Source: Candidatus Pantoea haifensis (GTDB taxonomy: Bacteria > Pseudomonadota > Gammaproteobacteria > Enterobacterales > Enterobacteriaceae). Taken from it: a stretch of DNA of 64,000 nucleotides. Position 1 is the stretch's first letter. Each line of letters begins with the position of its first letter. Positions 55,519-63,849 of the stretch are shown in pieces. A program made the translations under genes and the position numbers. Below the pieces are notes generated by a model that saw only the letters and a list, made by a program, of their open reading frames with translations, was not told the DNA's origin and made no database searches. The stretch spans positions 124,001 to 188,000 of the forward strand of contig JAGTWN010000004.1 in NCBI GenBank assembly GCA_018842655.1. The letters run 5' to 3'.

Positions 55519-55625
55519 TCTGTTCCACGTTATGACCCCGCATAATCTATCCTCTGTGTTATCCATCACAAAACGACCCTAGTTCTGCCGCGTCTGACTC
55601 ACTGATTATTCGGTTTTTTTATTTC

Positions 55626-55640
55626 TGGCACAGGCTTTGC
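55626..55640 (+). promoter_or_regulatory. Sigma-54 promoter of glnK-amtB
   Basis: TGGCAC-N5-TTGC has the -24 GG and -12 GC elements at the exact spacing of the RpoN consensus, 55 bases before the glnK start. It implies expression under nitrogen limitation through NtrC. Confidence 0.85.
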
Positions 55641-55694
55641 TTATATGACTGCGTGTCCGTGAGACTTACTCATTTAATACCTGGAGGGGATCCT

Positions 55695-56033
55695 ATGAAG
55701 CTGGTTACCGTCGTGATTAAACCATTCAAGCTGGAGGATGTGCGTGAAGCTTTATCCTCTATCGGCATTCAGGGGCTGACCGTCTCCGAAGTGAAAGGTT
55801 TTGGGCGTCAGAAAGGGCATGCCGAACTCTATCGTGGCGCTGAATATAGCGTGAATTTTCTGCCAAAAGTAAAAATTGATATCGCCATTGCGGACGACCA
55901 GCTTGACGAAGTGGTGGATGTTATCAGTAAAGCCGCTTACACCGGAAAAATCGGTGACGGTAAAATTTTTGTCGCTGAACTGCAGCGCGTCATTCGTATT
56001 CGTACCGGTGAAACCGACGAAGCCGCTCTGTAA
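55695..56033 (+). CDS. glnK: GlnK, PII nitrogen-regulatory protein
   Basis: Trimeric PII signal protein that blocks AmtB when nitrogen is plentiful and is uridylylated on Tyr51 when it is scarce. 112 residues. Tyr51 is present in the T-loop (RGAEYSVNFLPK), along with the B-loop GKIGDGKIFV. ATG at 55695 follows CTGGAGGGGATCCT; the open frame further upstream spans the promoter. Operon with amtB, 32 bases downstream. Confidence 0.97.
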   Translation: MKLVTVVIKPFKLEDVREALSSIGIQGLTVSEVKGFGRQKGHAELYRGAEYSVNFLPKVKIDIAIADDQLDEVVDVISKAAYTGKIGDGKIFVAELQRVIRIRTGETDEAAL

Positions 56034-56065
56034 TCAAGATTCAGTAATGTGATGGGATGGAAAAA

Positions 56066-57352
56066 ATGAATAAAATTCTCGCTAAGTTGGGCCTGACCAG
56101 CCTGGCACTGTTACCATCGCTCGCGATGGCTGCACCTGCCGTTGCGGACAAGGCTGATAACGCATTTATGATGATTTGCACCGCACTGGTGCTGTTTATG
56201 TCAATTCCAGGTATTGCTCTGTTTTACGGCGGCCTGATCCGCGGTAAAAACGTCCTGTCAATGCTGACTCAGGTTGCGGTTACCTTTTCACTGGTTTGCG
56301 TATTGTGGATGGTATACGGCTATTCACTGGCGTTTAGTGAAGGCAACGCTTTCTTTGGCGGCTTTGGCTGGGCAATGCTCAAAAACATTGAGCTGACAGC
56401 GGTTATGGGCAGCTTTTACCAGTATATCCACGTCGCATTCCAGGCCTCCTTCGCCTGTATTACGGTTGGCCTGATTGTCGGCGCTATCGCTGAACGTATC
56501 CGTTTCTCTGCGGTGCTGATTTTCGTGTTGGTATGGCTGACGCTGGCATACCTGCCAATCGCACATATGGTATGGGGCGGTGGTTATTTAGCTCAGGATG
56601 GCGCACTGGATTTCGCCGGCGGCACCGTGGTTCATATCAACGCCGCTGTTGCAGGCCTGGTGGGTGCTTATCTGGTTGGTAAGCGTGCTGGCTTCGGTAA
56701 AGAAGCATTTAAACCGCACAATCTGCCGATGGTATTTATGGGTACCGCTATCCTGTATGTGGGCTGGTTTGGCTTTAACGCCGGTTCCGCTTCTGCAGCA
56801 AACGAAATCGCTGCACTGGCTTTCCTGAACACCGTTGTGGCAACCGCAGGTGCAGTATTGTCCTGGACCTTTGGCGAATGGGCGGTACGCGGTAAACCTT
56901 CTCTGCTGGGCGCCTGCTCAGGTTTTATCGGCGGACTGGTGGCGATCACGCCTGCATGTGGTTATGTGGGTGTCGGCGGTGCGCTGATCATCGGCTTAGC
57001 GGGTGGCCTTGCCGGTCTGTGGGGCGTCACGACACTGAAGAAATGGCTGCGCGTTGATGACCCGTGCGATGTGTTTGGTGTGCATGGCGTGTGCGGTATC
57101 GTTGGCTGTATTCTGACCGGTGTATTCGCTTCTTCTTCTCTGGGTGGCGTTGGCTACGCAGAAGGCGTGACCATGGGACATCAGGTGTGGGTGCAACTGT
57201 TCAGCGTGGGCGTGACGCTTGTCTGGTCAGGTGTGGCAGCATTCATTGGTTTCAAACTGGCGGACATGATTGTAGGCCTGCGTGTACCAGAGGATCAGGA
57301 GCGCGAAGGTCTGGATGTCAACAGCCACGGCGAAAACGCTTACAACCAGTAA
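56066..57352 (+). CDS. amtB: AmtB, ammonium transporter
   Basis: Trimeric inner-membrane ammonium channel regulated by GlnK. Signal peptide of about 22 residues (ending LAMA), then APAVADKADNAFMMICTALVLFM and eleven membrane segments. The twin His of the pore (HMVWGGG and DVFGVHGVCGIVG) and the gating Phe region FQASFACITVG are present. ATG at 56066 gives 428 residues like E. coli, and GGGATGG is better spaced for it than for the ATG three codons earlier. A terminator follows. Confidence 0.97.
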   Translation: MNKILAKLGLTSLALLPSLAMAAPAVADKADNAFMMICTALVLFMSIPGIALFYGGLIRGKNVLSMLTQVAVTFSLVCVLWMVYGYSLAFSEGNAFFGGFGWAMLKNIELTAVMGSFYQYIHVAFQASFACITVGLIVGAIAERIRFSAVLIFVLVWLTLAYLPIAHMVWGGGYLAQDGALDFAGGTVVHINAAVAGLVGAYLVGKRAGFGKEAFKPHNLPMVFMGTAILYVGWFGFNAGSASAANEIAALAFLNTVVATAGAVLSWTFGEWAVRGKPSLLGACSGFIGGLVAITPACGYVGVGGALIIGLAGGLAGLWGVTTLKKWLRVDDPCDVFGVHGVCGIVGCILTGVFASSSLGGVGYAEGVTMGHQVWVQLFSVGVTLVWSGVAAFIGFKLADMIVGLRVPEDQEREGLDVNSHGENAYNQ

Positions 57353-57396
57353 CGGATAAGTTCAAAAAGAGCAGTGCGCTAAAAAATAAAAATACC

Positions 57397-57421
57397 GGGG
57401 CGAGAAATCGCCCCTTTTTTA
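57397..57421. terminator. Terminator after amtB
   Basis: GGGGCGA/TCGCCCC stem with GAAA loop followed by six T. It overlaps the last codons of convergent tesB. Confidence 0.88.
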
Positions 57422-58281
57422 TTCGCTGCGCTGTCGCATTACACCTTCCTGCACCGTTGACGCCACCAACACCCCTTGCTGATTATAAAACTCACCACGT
57501 ACAAAACCACGAGCGCCGGACGCTGAGGTACTCACGACGCTGTATAACAGCCACTGGCTGAAATCGAACGGACGGTGGAACCACATTGAGTGATCAATGG
57601 TGGCAACCTGCATGTCTGCCTCTAAAAACCCTTACCGTGCGGTTGAAGCGCAACGGGCAAGAAGTTCAGATCGGATGCGTAACCCAACATATACTGATGA
57701 AGCCGCAAATCGCCAGGCAGTGGGCCGTTAGCGCGGATCCACACCTGACGCACCGGTTCCGCTACGTGGCCTTTTACTGGATTGTGAATTTGTACCGGAC
57801 GGATCTCTAACGGACGTTCAGCAATAAATTTTTCCCGTACTTTCTCTGGCAGCAAATGCGCCATTTTTTGCGCCATCATCTGCTCAGATGGCAGATTTTC
57901 TGGTCCTGGCACGTCGGGCATTTGGTTTTGATGCTCGAAACCGTTTTCGGGAGCCTGAAAGGAAGCGGTCATATAAAAAATAGGGTGGCCGTTTTGAATG
58001 GCACTCACGCGACGTGCGCTAAAACTTTTACCGTCACGTAAGGTTTCAACGTCATAAATAATGGCTTTTTTACTGTCGCCGGGGCGCAAAAAGTAGCTGT
58101 GGAATGAGTGGATAATACGTTCTTCTGGCACCGTTTGTTTCGCTGCGTAAAGCGCCTGACCAACAACCTGGCCTCCGAAAACCTGGCGCAAGCCAAGATC
58201 TTCGCTTTGGCCACGAAATAAACCCTCTTCGAGTTTTTCCAGATTCAATAAATTCAGCAAATTTTGCAGAGCCTGGCTCAT
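57419..58281 (-). pseudogene. tesB: TesB, acyl-CoA thioesterase II, one frameshift
   Basis: Broad-specificity double-hotdog acyl-CoA thioesterase. The first part ([25 protein letters not shown] ... [21 protein letters not shown]) runs into a stop. The last part ([16 protein letters not shown], with the catalytic Asp, to [13 protein letters not shown]) is in another frame. The break is at five A on the plus strand (57624-57628); a sixth gives [16 protein letters not shown] and 287 residues, one more than E. coli TesB. Convergent with amtB, as in E. coli. Confidence 0.92.
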
Positions 58282-58472
58282 AGCGCATTCCTCAGAAAAG
58301 TGACGTCCTTAGTGTGAAAGATCCGACCAGTTATCGTCAATCAGACTTTAGCCTTTCTGCCGCCCAGGCAGATCTCTGATTTATGTGCCAACATTAAGGA
58401 CATACGGCGAGTGAGTCGCTGTACCGCAGATTCGCTGCTGATAATCATTTTGATCAAATGGAGACGACATCA

Positions 58473-59030
58473 ATGAAATTCTGGCAAGTGTTCAGTGGAT
58501 TAGCATTGGCGGTAGCTGTCGCAGGATGTGCCGATAAAGGTAAGCCTGTGGCAACGCCAACATTGGGTTCTGCGGTAGCAGGACAACAATCGACAATTGC
58601 TCAACCAAACGTGAGCGGTTCTGTCTATATTCGCCAGCGCATTGCATTACCGCCGGATGCGGTATTAACCGTGACGCTGTCGGATGCTTCTGTGTCTGAT
58701 GCACCGTCAAAAGTTCTGTCACAGCGTGCAGTGCGTACGGAAGGTAAGCAGGCACCGTTCCAGTTTGTATTGCCGTTCAATCCTGCAGATATTCAACCCA
58801 ATGCACGTATTCTGTTGAGCGCCGCCATTACTATTGATGGCAAGATGGCGTTTATTACCGATAATGTGAAACCGGTTATTAACCAGGGCGGTACCAAAGC
58901 TGAGCTGTTGCTGGTGCCTGTGCCACATATGGCAATGCCAACGCAGCCGGGCGCGGTGTCAACTGTACCGTCAACGTCGCCGACCCAGGTGACACCATCG
59001 TCATCCGTGCCTGCACAGACCAGCATGTAA
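58473..59030 (+). CDS. ybaY: YbaY-like lipoprotein
   Basis: Outer-membrane-type lipoprotein of the YbaY family (YscW-like domain), function unknown to me. 185 residues: signal with lipobox VAGC (Cys near 19), then NVSGSVYIRQRIALPPDAVLTVTLSDASVSD, the conserved repeat, and a low-complexity Thr/Ser/Pro tail. ATG at 58473 follows GGAGACGACATCA. Confidence 0.9.
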   Translation: MKFWQVFSGLALAVAVAGCADKGKPVATPTLGSAVAGQQSTIAQPNVSGSVYIRQRIALPPDAVLTVTLSDASVSDAPSKVLSQRAVRTEGKQAPFQFVLPFNPADIQPNARILLSAAITIDGKMAFITDNVKPVINQGGTKAELLLVPVPHMAMPTQPGAVSTVPSTSPTQVTPSSSVPAQTSM

Positions 59031-59066
59031 CGGAAACAGGGGGCATGCGTGCGCCCCTGTTATTGT

Positions 59067-59378
59067 TCAGGGCTGCCAGCGATATTTATCCAGCGCAATG
59101 CGGCCATCATCGGTGACTTCAACGCCTTCTGCTTCCAGGGCATCGCGTTGGCGAAACAGATCATCACCCTGAAGTGAAATAGCGCCATAACGATTGACTA
59201 CCCGATGCCAGGGAAGCGTGCTTCCGGCAGGCAGACGTTTCAGGACACCGCCCACCTGACGTGCTGCACGTGGTGAGCCTGCTAACTGCGCAATCTCACC
59301 GTAAGTGATCACTTTGCCTGCGGGTATCGCGGAAACAATTTGCCAGATACGTTGTTGAAAGCTGTCAGGTTGTGCCAT
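59067..59378 (-). CDS. atl: Atl (YbaZ), alkyltransferase-like protein
   Basis: Binds O6-alkylguanine in DNA and flags it for nucleotide excision repair without removing the alkyl group. 103 residues resembling the DNA-binding half of Ogt/MGMT, with ITYGEIAQLAGSPRAARQVGGVL. The alkyl-accepting Cys is replaced by Trp in LPWHRVV, the hallmark of this group. Convergent with ybaY. Confidence 0.94.
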   Translation of the reverse strand: MAQPDSFQQRIWQIVSAIPAGKVITYGEIAQLAGSPRAARQVGGVLKRLPAGSTLPWHRVVNRYGAISLQGDDLFRQRDALEAEGVEVTDDGRIALDKYRWQP

Positions 59379-59546
59379 CTGCTTATCCTGTTGACCTGAA
59401 ATTCATTCCATTTTATCACGTCAGATTCAGGCAGGACGCGCGGAAGTGCTTGTTGTACAAGAAAGCAACGGTCATCCCGCCTGCGCTTGCAATTACCGGG
59501 GCCTTACCCGATAATGCCTGCGCTCTCGTAAAGAGGGCTTGTCAAT

Positions 59547-59659
59547 GGAGGCCCTGTTGGTTCTCCCGCAATGCTAGCTTGTGAACTCGGTCAGGTCCGG
59601 AAGGAAGCAGCCGCAGCAGGTGACGCGTGTGCCGGGATGTAGCTGGCAGGGCCTCCACC
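59547..59659 (+). ncRNA. ffs: 4.5S RNA of the signal recognition particle
   Basis: About 113 bases closely matching E. coli ffs. The conserved apical region GGTCAGGTCCGGAAGGAAGC with its GGAA tetraloop is present, as are the downstream block GTGTGCCGGGATGTAGCTGG and complementary ends (GGAGGCCCTG/CAGGGCCTCC). It works with Ffh in membrane targeting. The ends are set by this pairing and could be off by a base or two. Confidence 0.95.
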
Positions 59660-59703
59660 ATTTTATCCCCTCTAAAATTTTCGTAAATGGCAGACAGGCA
59701 AAA

Positions 59704-59737
59704 CTCGCCTGGGGCCGATCCATTGCCGGCAGGCGAG
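59704..59737 (-). terminator. Probable terminator of the hha-tomB unit
   Basis: On the minus strand an eight-bp stem CTCGCCTG/CAGGCGAG with a long inner loop is followed by TTTTG, about 55 bases after the hha stop. Confidence 0.5.
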
Positions 59738-59790
59738 ATTATTCAGAGTGGATAAAAGCGTTGTTACCGTAAAACGAAAACGTCAGCAAA

Positions 59791-60006
59791 TTAGCGAACA
59801 AATTTCCATACTGAACCAGGGACTTTATCGTAAAGCTTATTCATCGTAAGTTCAGCTAAGCGATGGTCAGCTGCTGAGTAAAATACGGCGAGTTCATTGT
59901 CCGGTAATTCATACTTGTTTTTTTCAATAACCCTTTCAAGGGTATCGATTGAGCGACAACGACGCAGTCGCATCAAATAATCCGTTTTAGTCAGGGCTTT
60001 GTTCAT
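59791..60006 (-). CDS. hha: Hha, H-NS-associated gene expression modulator
   Basis: Small H-NS/StpA partner that helps silence horizontally acquired and virulence genes. 71 residues, [30 protein letters not shown], nearly identical to E. coli Hha. It lies 24 bases after tomB on the same strand. Confidence 0.96.
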   Translation of the reverse strand: MNKALTKTDYLMRLRRCRSIDTLERVIEKNKYELPDNELAVFYSAADHRLAELTMNKLYDKVPGSVWKFVR

Positions 60007-60030
60007 AAATAGATCTTTCTCACATAGGTA

Positions 60031-60408
60031 CTATAACGAATGGCTGAGTTGCTGGAGATAAGCACACTCTTCAGTGAACAGATTAAATAAGCGTTTAGCT
60101 GAACGTTGCCATCGCTGAAGATCTTGCGCATTGATACCGTAATTACTAAACAACATAAAGGTATCGTCAAGATATTCATCAATTTGCGAAATCAGCGATT
60201 CATCTTCAACGTGCTTAATTTTATAATTCATTGTGAAAGAGGCGATATGCTCAATCAGCTCGTTAAGTTGTAAATTGCTCTCAGAAGTCGGGTCATTAAC
60301 CCAGCCGTGATGGCTATCAGTTAATGTCGCCATACTCTCGTCAAACAGGCTCTCACACAGGTATTTAAGCTGGGCAATATCATGCCGTTTCGGTGAGTAT
60401 TCGTCCAT
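60031..60408 (-). CDS. tomB: TomB (YbaJ), Hha toxicity attenuator
   Basis: Partner of Hha that reduces its toxicity and affects biofilm formation. 125 residues, MDEYSPKRHDIAQLKYLCESLFDESM, collinear with E. coli TomB. GGAGGGGAAAAG precedes the ATG. First gene of the tomB-hha pair. In E. coli this pair lies just beyond acrAB; here acrAB is not seen nearby. Confidence 0.95.
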   Translation of the reverse strand: MDEYSPKRHDIAQLKYLCESLFDESMATLTDSHHGWVNDPTSESNLQLNELIEHIASFTMNYKIKHVEDESLISQIDEYLDDTFMLFSNYGINAQDLQRWQRSAKRLFNLFTEECAYLQQLSHSL

Positions 60409-60554
60409 CTTTTCCCCTCCGTAGCAAGCACAGTTACCGCGATGCGGCGAGATAAGGTAAAGCGGCCAGGAAGCGATTAATGAAGCTGTTAATAAACGGA
60501 GTGTTTTTAATATAGATGAAAATCATTAGTTCTGCTCACCTCCATTACTAAATA

Positions 60555-60995
60555 TTACAATTCATCGCCAGGTGAAGGACGTGTATTGTCAATGATCTCA
60601 AACTCAAGGGCACCGGGCACGATATGAAACATTATCTGTTCTTTTTGCGTCACGGTTTCATTTAGATCCAGGCAAGGACTAAATAAATTCCAGTCAAAAT
60701 TGTAAAGCATTTTAAATCTATTGTTGTCTGTCTTTTCGACAGAAATAATCTTTAAGCTCTCTGGAACTAACAGCGCATTTTGAGAATACCACTGTAAATC
60801 GCCCACTAACGGTTCTGCTATTTTGAGAATATTCCGCTGAATAATTGCCATTAATTTCGCGCAGTCACTTTCATCTTGCGCAATATCACATGCTATACGT
60901 GGTTGCATATTGTGCTTACTTTTACAATTGATAAACCTATCATTGGTGTTCTGCAAGCAGTTTGCAAGCGGTGGCTTATCACCCATACCTATCAC
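60555..60995 (-). CDS. Unrecognised protein upstream of tomB-hha
   Basis: A 146-residue ORF I do not recognise. It looks AT-richer than its neighbours, is rich in Asn, Ile and Lys, and has no membrane segment or clear signal peptide. Cysteines at about 14, 24, 36 and 45 are loosely spaced. The start is unsure: ATG at 60995 (MIGMGDKPPLANC) or an internal one at 60908 (MQPRIACDIAQDES), and no good ribosome site settles it. Given the frameshift rate here, either end could be wrong. It lies between tomB (same strand) and the zinc-uptake operon (divergent). Function unknown. Confidence 0.5.
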   Translation of the reverse strand: MIGMGDKPPLANCLQNTNDRFINCKSKHNMQPRIACDIAQDESDCAKLMAIIQRNILKIAEPLVGDLQWYSQNALLVPESLKIISVEKTDNNRFKMLYNFDWNLFSPCLDLNETVTQKEQIMFHIVPGALEFEIIDNTRPSPGDEL

Positions 60996-61128
60996 TGCAT
61001 TTAACGCCTTATTAAATAATTGAAATCTATAGACTTAATAGTGCCGGTTCCTGTGTCTTAAAAGCGGGTGCGATACTTTTTGAAACATTTTGCCCTCTTC
61101 CTCTCTGCGTTAAAACACGTAACATAAG

Positions 61129-61143
61129 TGTTATGTTATAACA
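61129..61143. promoter_or_regulatory. Zur-box-like operator ahead of the zinc operon
   Basis: TGTTATGTTATAACA matches the E. coli Zur core TGTTATANTATAACA at 13 of 14 defined positions and contains the perfect palindrome ATGTTATAACAT. It lies just before the metal ABC transporter genes, so repression by Zur under zinc sufficiency is likely. Confidence 0.7.
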
Positions 61144-61158
61144 TTATGTAGCCTAATC

Positions 61159-61263
61159 ATGAATCACAGTGGACTCCTGTTATCGTCAGGCCAGCGCGTA
61201 CTGGTTGCTTTAGGGCTGATTATTTTGCTCGCCATCGCGATGTGGTGGGGGATACAGCCATGA
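61159..61263 (+). CDS. Possible 34-residue membrane peptide leading the zinc operon
   Basis: ATG at 61159 opens a 34-codon frame (MNHSGLLLSSGQRVLVALGL, then IILLAIAMWWGIQP) and stops in the ATGA shared with the next gene's start. Residues about 13-30 form one hydrophobic helix, with Arg on its N-terminal side. The stop/start overlap and the Zur-like box upstream favour a real coupled small gene. Against it: there is no clear ribosome site, and a run of five G (61247-61251) sits before the stop. If a sixth G is missing, as at similar sites in this window, the frame would fuse to the ATPase. No family is known to me. Confidence 0.45.
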   Translation: MNHSGLLLSSGQRVLVALGLIILLAIAMWWGIQP

Positions 61264-61928
61264 TCGAATTCAGGCAATTACAGGCGGGATATCAGCGCCT
61301 GGCTGTTACGCCAGTAATAACGGGGCAATTAGCGCAAGGAAGTATGACGGCACTGGTTGGGGCTAACGGAAGCGGGAAATCAACGTTATTAAAAACGATC
61401 GCCGGTTTATTGCCGCCCGTAGCCGGGAAGTGCACTCTCAAATTACCCCGGCGGGAAGTCGGTTGGTTGCCACAGCGTAGCGAACTGGAAACACGTTTTC
61501 CGTTAACGGTGTTTGAACTGGTTTCAATAGGATGCTGGCCGCGCAGTGGTTGGTTTGGTGGCATTGATCGGGCGCTGCGTCAGGAAATTTGGCAGGCACT
61601 GGACGCTGTACACATGGCCGATTTTGCCGAAGCGCAGCCTTCGACGCTATCCGGTGGACAACTACAGCGCGTGCTGTTTGCACGTTTGCTGCTACAGCGC
61701 AGCCGCTTGTGGTTGCTGGATGAACCTTTTAACGGTATCGACAGCCAAACGGTGACATTATTAATGTCGATACTGCAACAGCAGCAGCAAGCGGGTACTA
61801 CATTACTGGTGGTGCTGCACGATCGGCCTCTGGTTGCGCGCTATTTCAATGATGTTCTCTCTCTGGATGATGCTTCGCATCACCCACACTCTTTTGCTGC
61901 CCAACCCTTGCGGAGAGCCGCACCGTGA
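61260..61928 (+). CDS. Metal (probably zinc) ABC transporter ATP-binding protein
   Basis: Cytoplasmic ATPase of a cluster-9-type metal importer. 222 residues with Walker A GANGSGKST near 36, signature LSGGQLQRVLFARLL near 127, Walker B LWLLDEPFNGID near 150 and the switch His in VVLHDRP. Start taken as ATG 61260, overlapping the preceding small ORF; a GTG 18 bases upstream is the alternative. The final four bases overlap the permease start. Zinc is inferred from the Zur-like box and neighbouring rpmE2/rpmJ2; manganese would be the alternative. Confidence 0.88.
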   Translation: MIEFRQLQAGYQRLAVTPVITGQLAQGSMTALVGANGSGKSTLLKTIAGLLPPVAGKCTLKLPRREVGWLPQRSELETRFPLTVFELVSIGCWPRSGWFGGIDRALRQEIWQALDAVHMADFAEAQPSTLSGGQLQRVLFARLLLQRSRLWLLDEPFNGIDSQTVTLLMSILQQQQQAGTTLLVVLHDRPLVARYFNDVLSLDDASHHPHSFAAQPLRRAAP

Positions 61929-62764
61929 CATTGATCCAACCTTTTATCGAGTTTGGCTTTATGCGCCGTGCGCTGGTGGCCTGTATCGCTTTAGCCGTTA
62001 GCGCGACACCGCTCGGCGTCTTTCTCTCGTTACGCCGCATGAGTCTGATTGGCGACGCGTTATCGCACGCTGTGCTGCCTGGCGCGGCAATTGGCTATTT
62101 GATTTCAGGCCTTTCGCTGGTGGCCATGGGAACAGGAGGACTGATTGCGGGCTTAGCCGTCGCGCTGCTTTCAGGCGCAGTCAGTCGCTATACTCCGCTT
62201 AAAGAAGATGCCAGCTTCGCTGGATTTTATCTTGGCTCGCTGGCGCTGGGCGTAACGCTGGTCTCGCTCCGGGGCTCAAGCGTCGATCTTCTGCACGTTT
62301 TGTTTGGCTCGCTGTTAGCCGTAGATAATCCGGCATTACTCCTGGTTGGCGCAATTGCTGCTTTTACGTTGTTAGTGCTGGCGCTGATCTATCGCCCTTT
62401 GGTTATTGATGCGTTTGACCCTGATTTTCTGCGTGCGCAGGGCAAATGGAGTGCGCCGCTGGTGCATGCGATTTTCCTGATGCTGGTGGTGTTGAATCTG
62501 GTGGCGGGATTTCAGGTGCTCGGCACGCTTATGTCTGTGGGGCTGATGATATTACCTGCGGCCAGCGCGCGTTTCTGGAGCCGCCATCTTGCCGTTATGT
62601 TGGGCATCGCCATGCTAGCGGCGGTGATGTCAGCTTTTACCGGACTGATCCTTTCCTGGCATTGCTCGCTTCCGGCCGGGCCGGCGGTAGTGCTGAGTGC
62701 TGCCATTCTTTTCTTTCTCTCAATTTTGACAGGGCCGTGCGGTGGCATTTTGCGCCGCCATTGA
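61925..62764 (+). CDS. Metal (probably zinc) ABC transporter permease
   Basis: ABC-3 family inner-membrane permease, 279 residues and about eight hydrophobic segments. It has the family blocks RRMSLIGDALSHAVLPGAAIGY near 37 and FQVLGTLMSVGLMILPAASAR near 198. GTG start within GTGA, overlapping the ATPase end by 4 bases, so translation is coupled. The binding-protein gene follows after 12 bases. Confidence 0.9.
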   Translation: MTLIQPFIEFGFMRRALVACIALAVSATPLGVFLSLRRMSLIGDALSHAVLPGAAIGYLISGLSLVAMGTGGLIAGLAVALLSGAVSRYTPLKEDASFAGFYLGSLALGVTLVSLRGSSVDLLHVLFGSLLAVDNPALLLVGAIAAFTLLVLALIYRPLVIDAFDPDFLRAQGKWSAPLVHAIFLMLVVLNLVAGFQVLGTLMSVGLMILPAASARFWSRHLAVMLGIAMLAAVMSAFTGLILSWHCSLPAGPAVVLSAAILFFLSILTGPCGGILRRH

Positions 62765-62776
62765 TAAGGAGTAAAT

Positions 62777-63654
62777 ATGAAGTTGTTACCGATAAGTCTG
62801 GCAATCGGCACATTGCTGATCAGCCCATTTTCGCTGGCGAAAACGGTGAATGTCGTGGCCAGTTTTACAGTGTTAGCCGACATAGTTAAGCAAATTGGCG
62901 GTGAACAGGTGCAGGTCAAAAGCCTGGTCGGGCCAAACGGCGACCCGCATACTTTTGAGCCAACACCGCAAGACAGTCAGGCACTGGCTCAGGCTGATGT
63001 GGTTTTTATCAGTGGATTAGGATTAGAAGGGTGGATGGATCGCCTGGTCAGCGCGTCCGGTTACAAAGGCCAGCCGGTTATCGCTTCAGCCGGTATTACG
63101 ACACGCAGCATGGAAGAGGGGGTGAGCGCATCACCGATCCACACGCGTGGAACAGCATGCAAAATGGCGTAATTTATGCAACTAACGTCATGAATGCGTT
63201 GATTAAAGCCGATCCCGAAGAGCGCGCCGCTATTCGCCAGCGCGGTGAAAATTATATTCAGCAGTTGAAGACACTGGATAGCTGGGCAAAAACATCTTTC
63301 GAAGCGATTCCCGTCGCGAAGCGTAAAGTACTGACCAGCCACGATGCCTTCGGCTATTTTGGTCAGCGTTATGGCGTAACATTTCTCGCGCCGGTCGGTT
63401 TTTCCACTGAAGCGGAAGCCAGTGCCAGCGCCGTGGGTGGCTTGATTAACCAGTTGAAACAGCAGCATATCAGTAGCTATTTCATTGAGAATCAAACCGA
63501 TCCGCGTTTAGTTAAACAGATTGCCAGCGCAACGGGGGCACAGCCGGGCGGAGAACTCTATCCTGAAGCTTTATCTGTCGCTTCAGGTCCGGCAGCAACT
63601 TATGAAGCCGCGTTCAAACACAACGTTAATGCAATGCTGAGCAGCATGCGTTAG
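62777..63654 (+). pseudogene. Metal (probably zinc) ABC transporter substrate-binding protein, one frameshift
   Basis: Periplasmic cluster-9 metal-binding protein (ZnuA/AdcA-like). Signal peptide to about residue 21 (SLAKTVNVVASFTVLAD). Metal-binding His are in GDPHTFEPTPQD, TDPHAWN and SHDAFGYFG, with an Asp in ENQTDPRL. There is no His-rich loop of the kind in ZnuA. The frame breaks after TTRSMEEG in five G (63118-63122); a sixth gives EEGGERITDPHAWNS and 292 residues, the usual length. The gene order ATPase-permease-binding protein differs from znuA/znuCB of E. coli, so this is a second or alternative system. Confidence 0.85.
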
Positions 63655-63656
63655 GC

Positions 63657-63681
63657 AAAAAAGGCCGGGAATTTCCCGGCC
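63657..63681 (-). terminator. Terminator of the rpmE2-rpmJ2 operon
   Basis: On the minus strand GGCCGGGA/TCCCGGCC with a three-base loop is followed by six T, 20 bases after the rpmJ2 stop. Confidence 0.85.
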
Positions 63682-63700
63682 AGTCATCACGACACGCTGA

Positions 63701-63838
63701 TTATTTTTTCTTTCTTCCCTGTACCGCTTTAAACCGCGGATTCGATTTACAGATCACGTAAACGCGACCGTGGCGACGCACGACTTTGCAGTCTCTGTGA
63801 CGATTCTTAGCCGAACGCAGCGAACTCAGTACCTGCAT
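63701..63838 (-). CDS. rpmJ2: Type B ribosomal protein L36 (zinc-independent paralogue, YkgO)
   Basis: 45-residue paralogue of L36, [20 protein letters not shown] to [10 protein letters not shown], resembling E. coli YkgO. It keeps only two Cys (17 and 30) and lacks the full zinc-ligand set of RpmJ, so it can replace the zinc form when zinc is short. AAAGGAGGAAATT is a strong ribosome site before the ATG. It follows rpmE2 by 11 bases. Confidence 0.94.
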   Translation of the reverse strand: MQVLSSLRSAKNRHRDCKVVRRHGRVYVICKSNPRFKAVQGRKKK

Positions 63839-63849
63839 AATTTCCTCCT

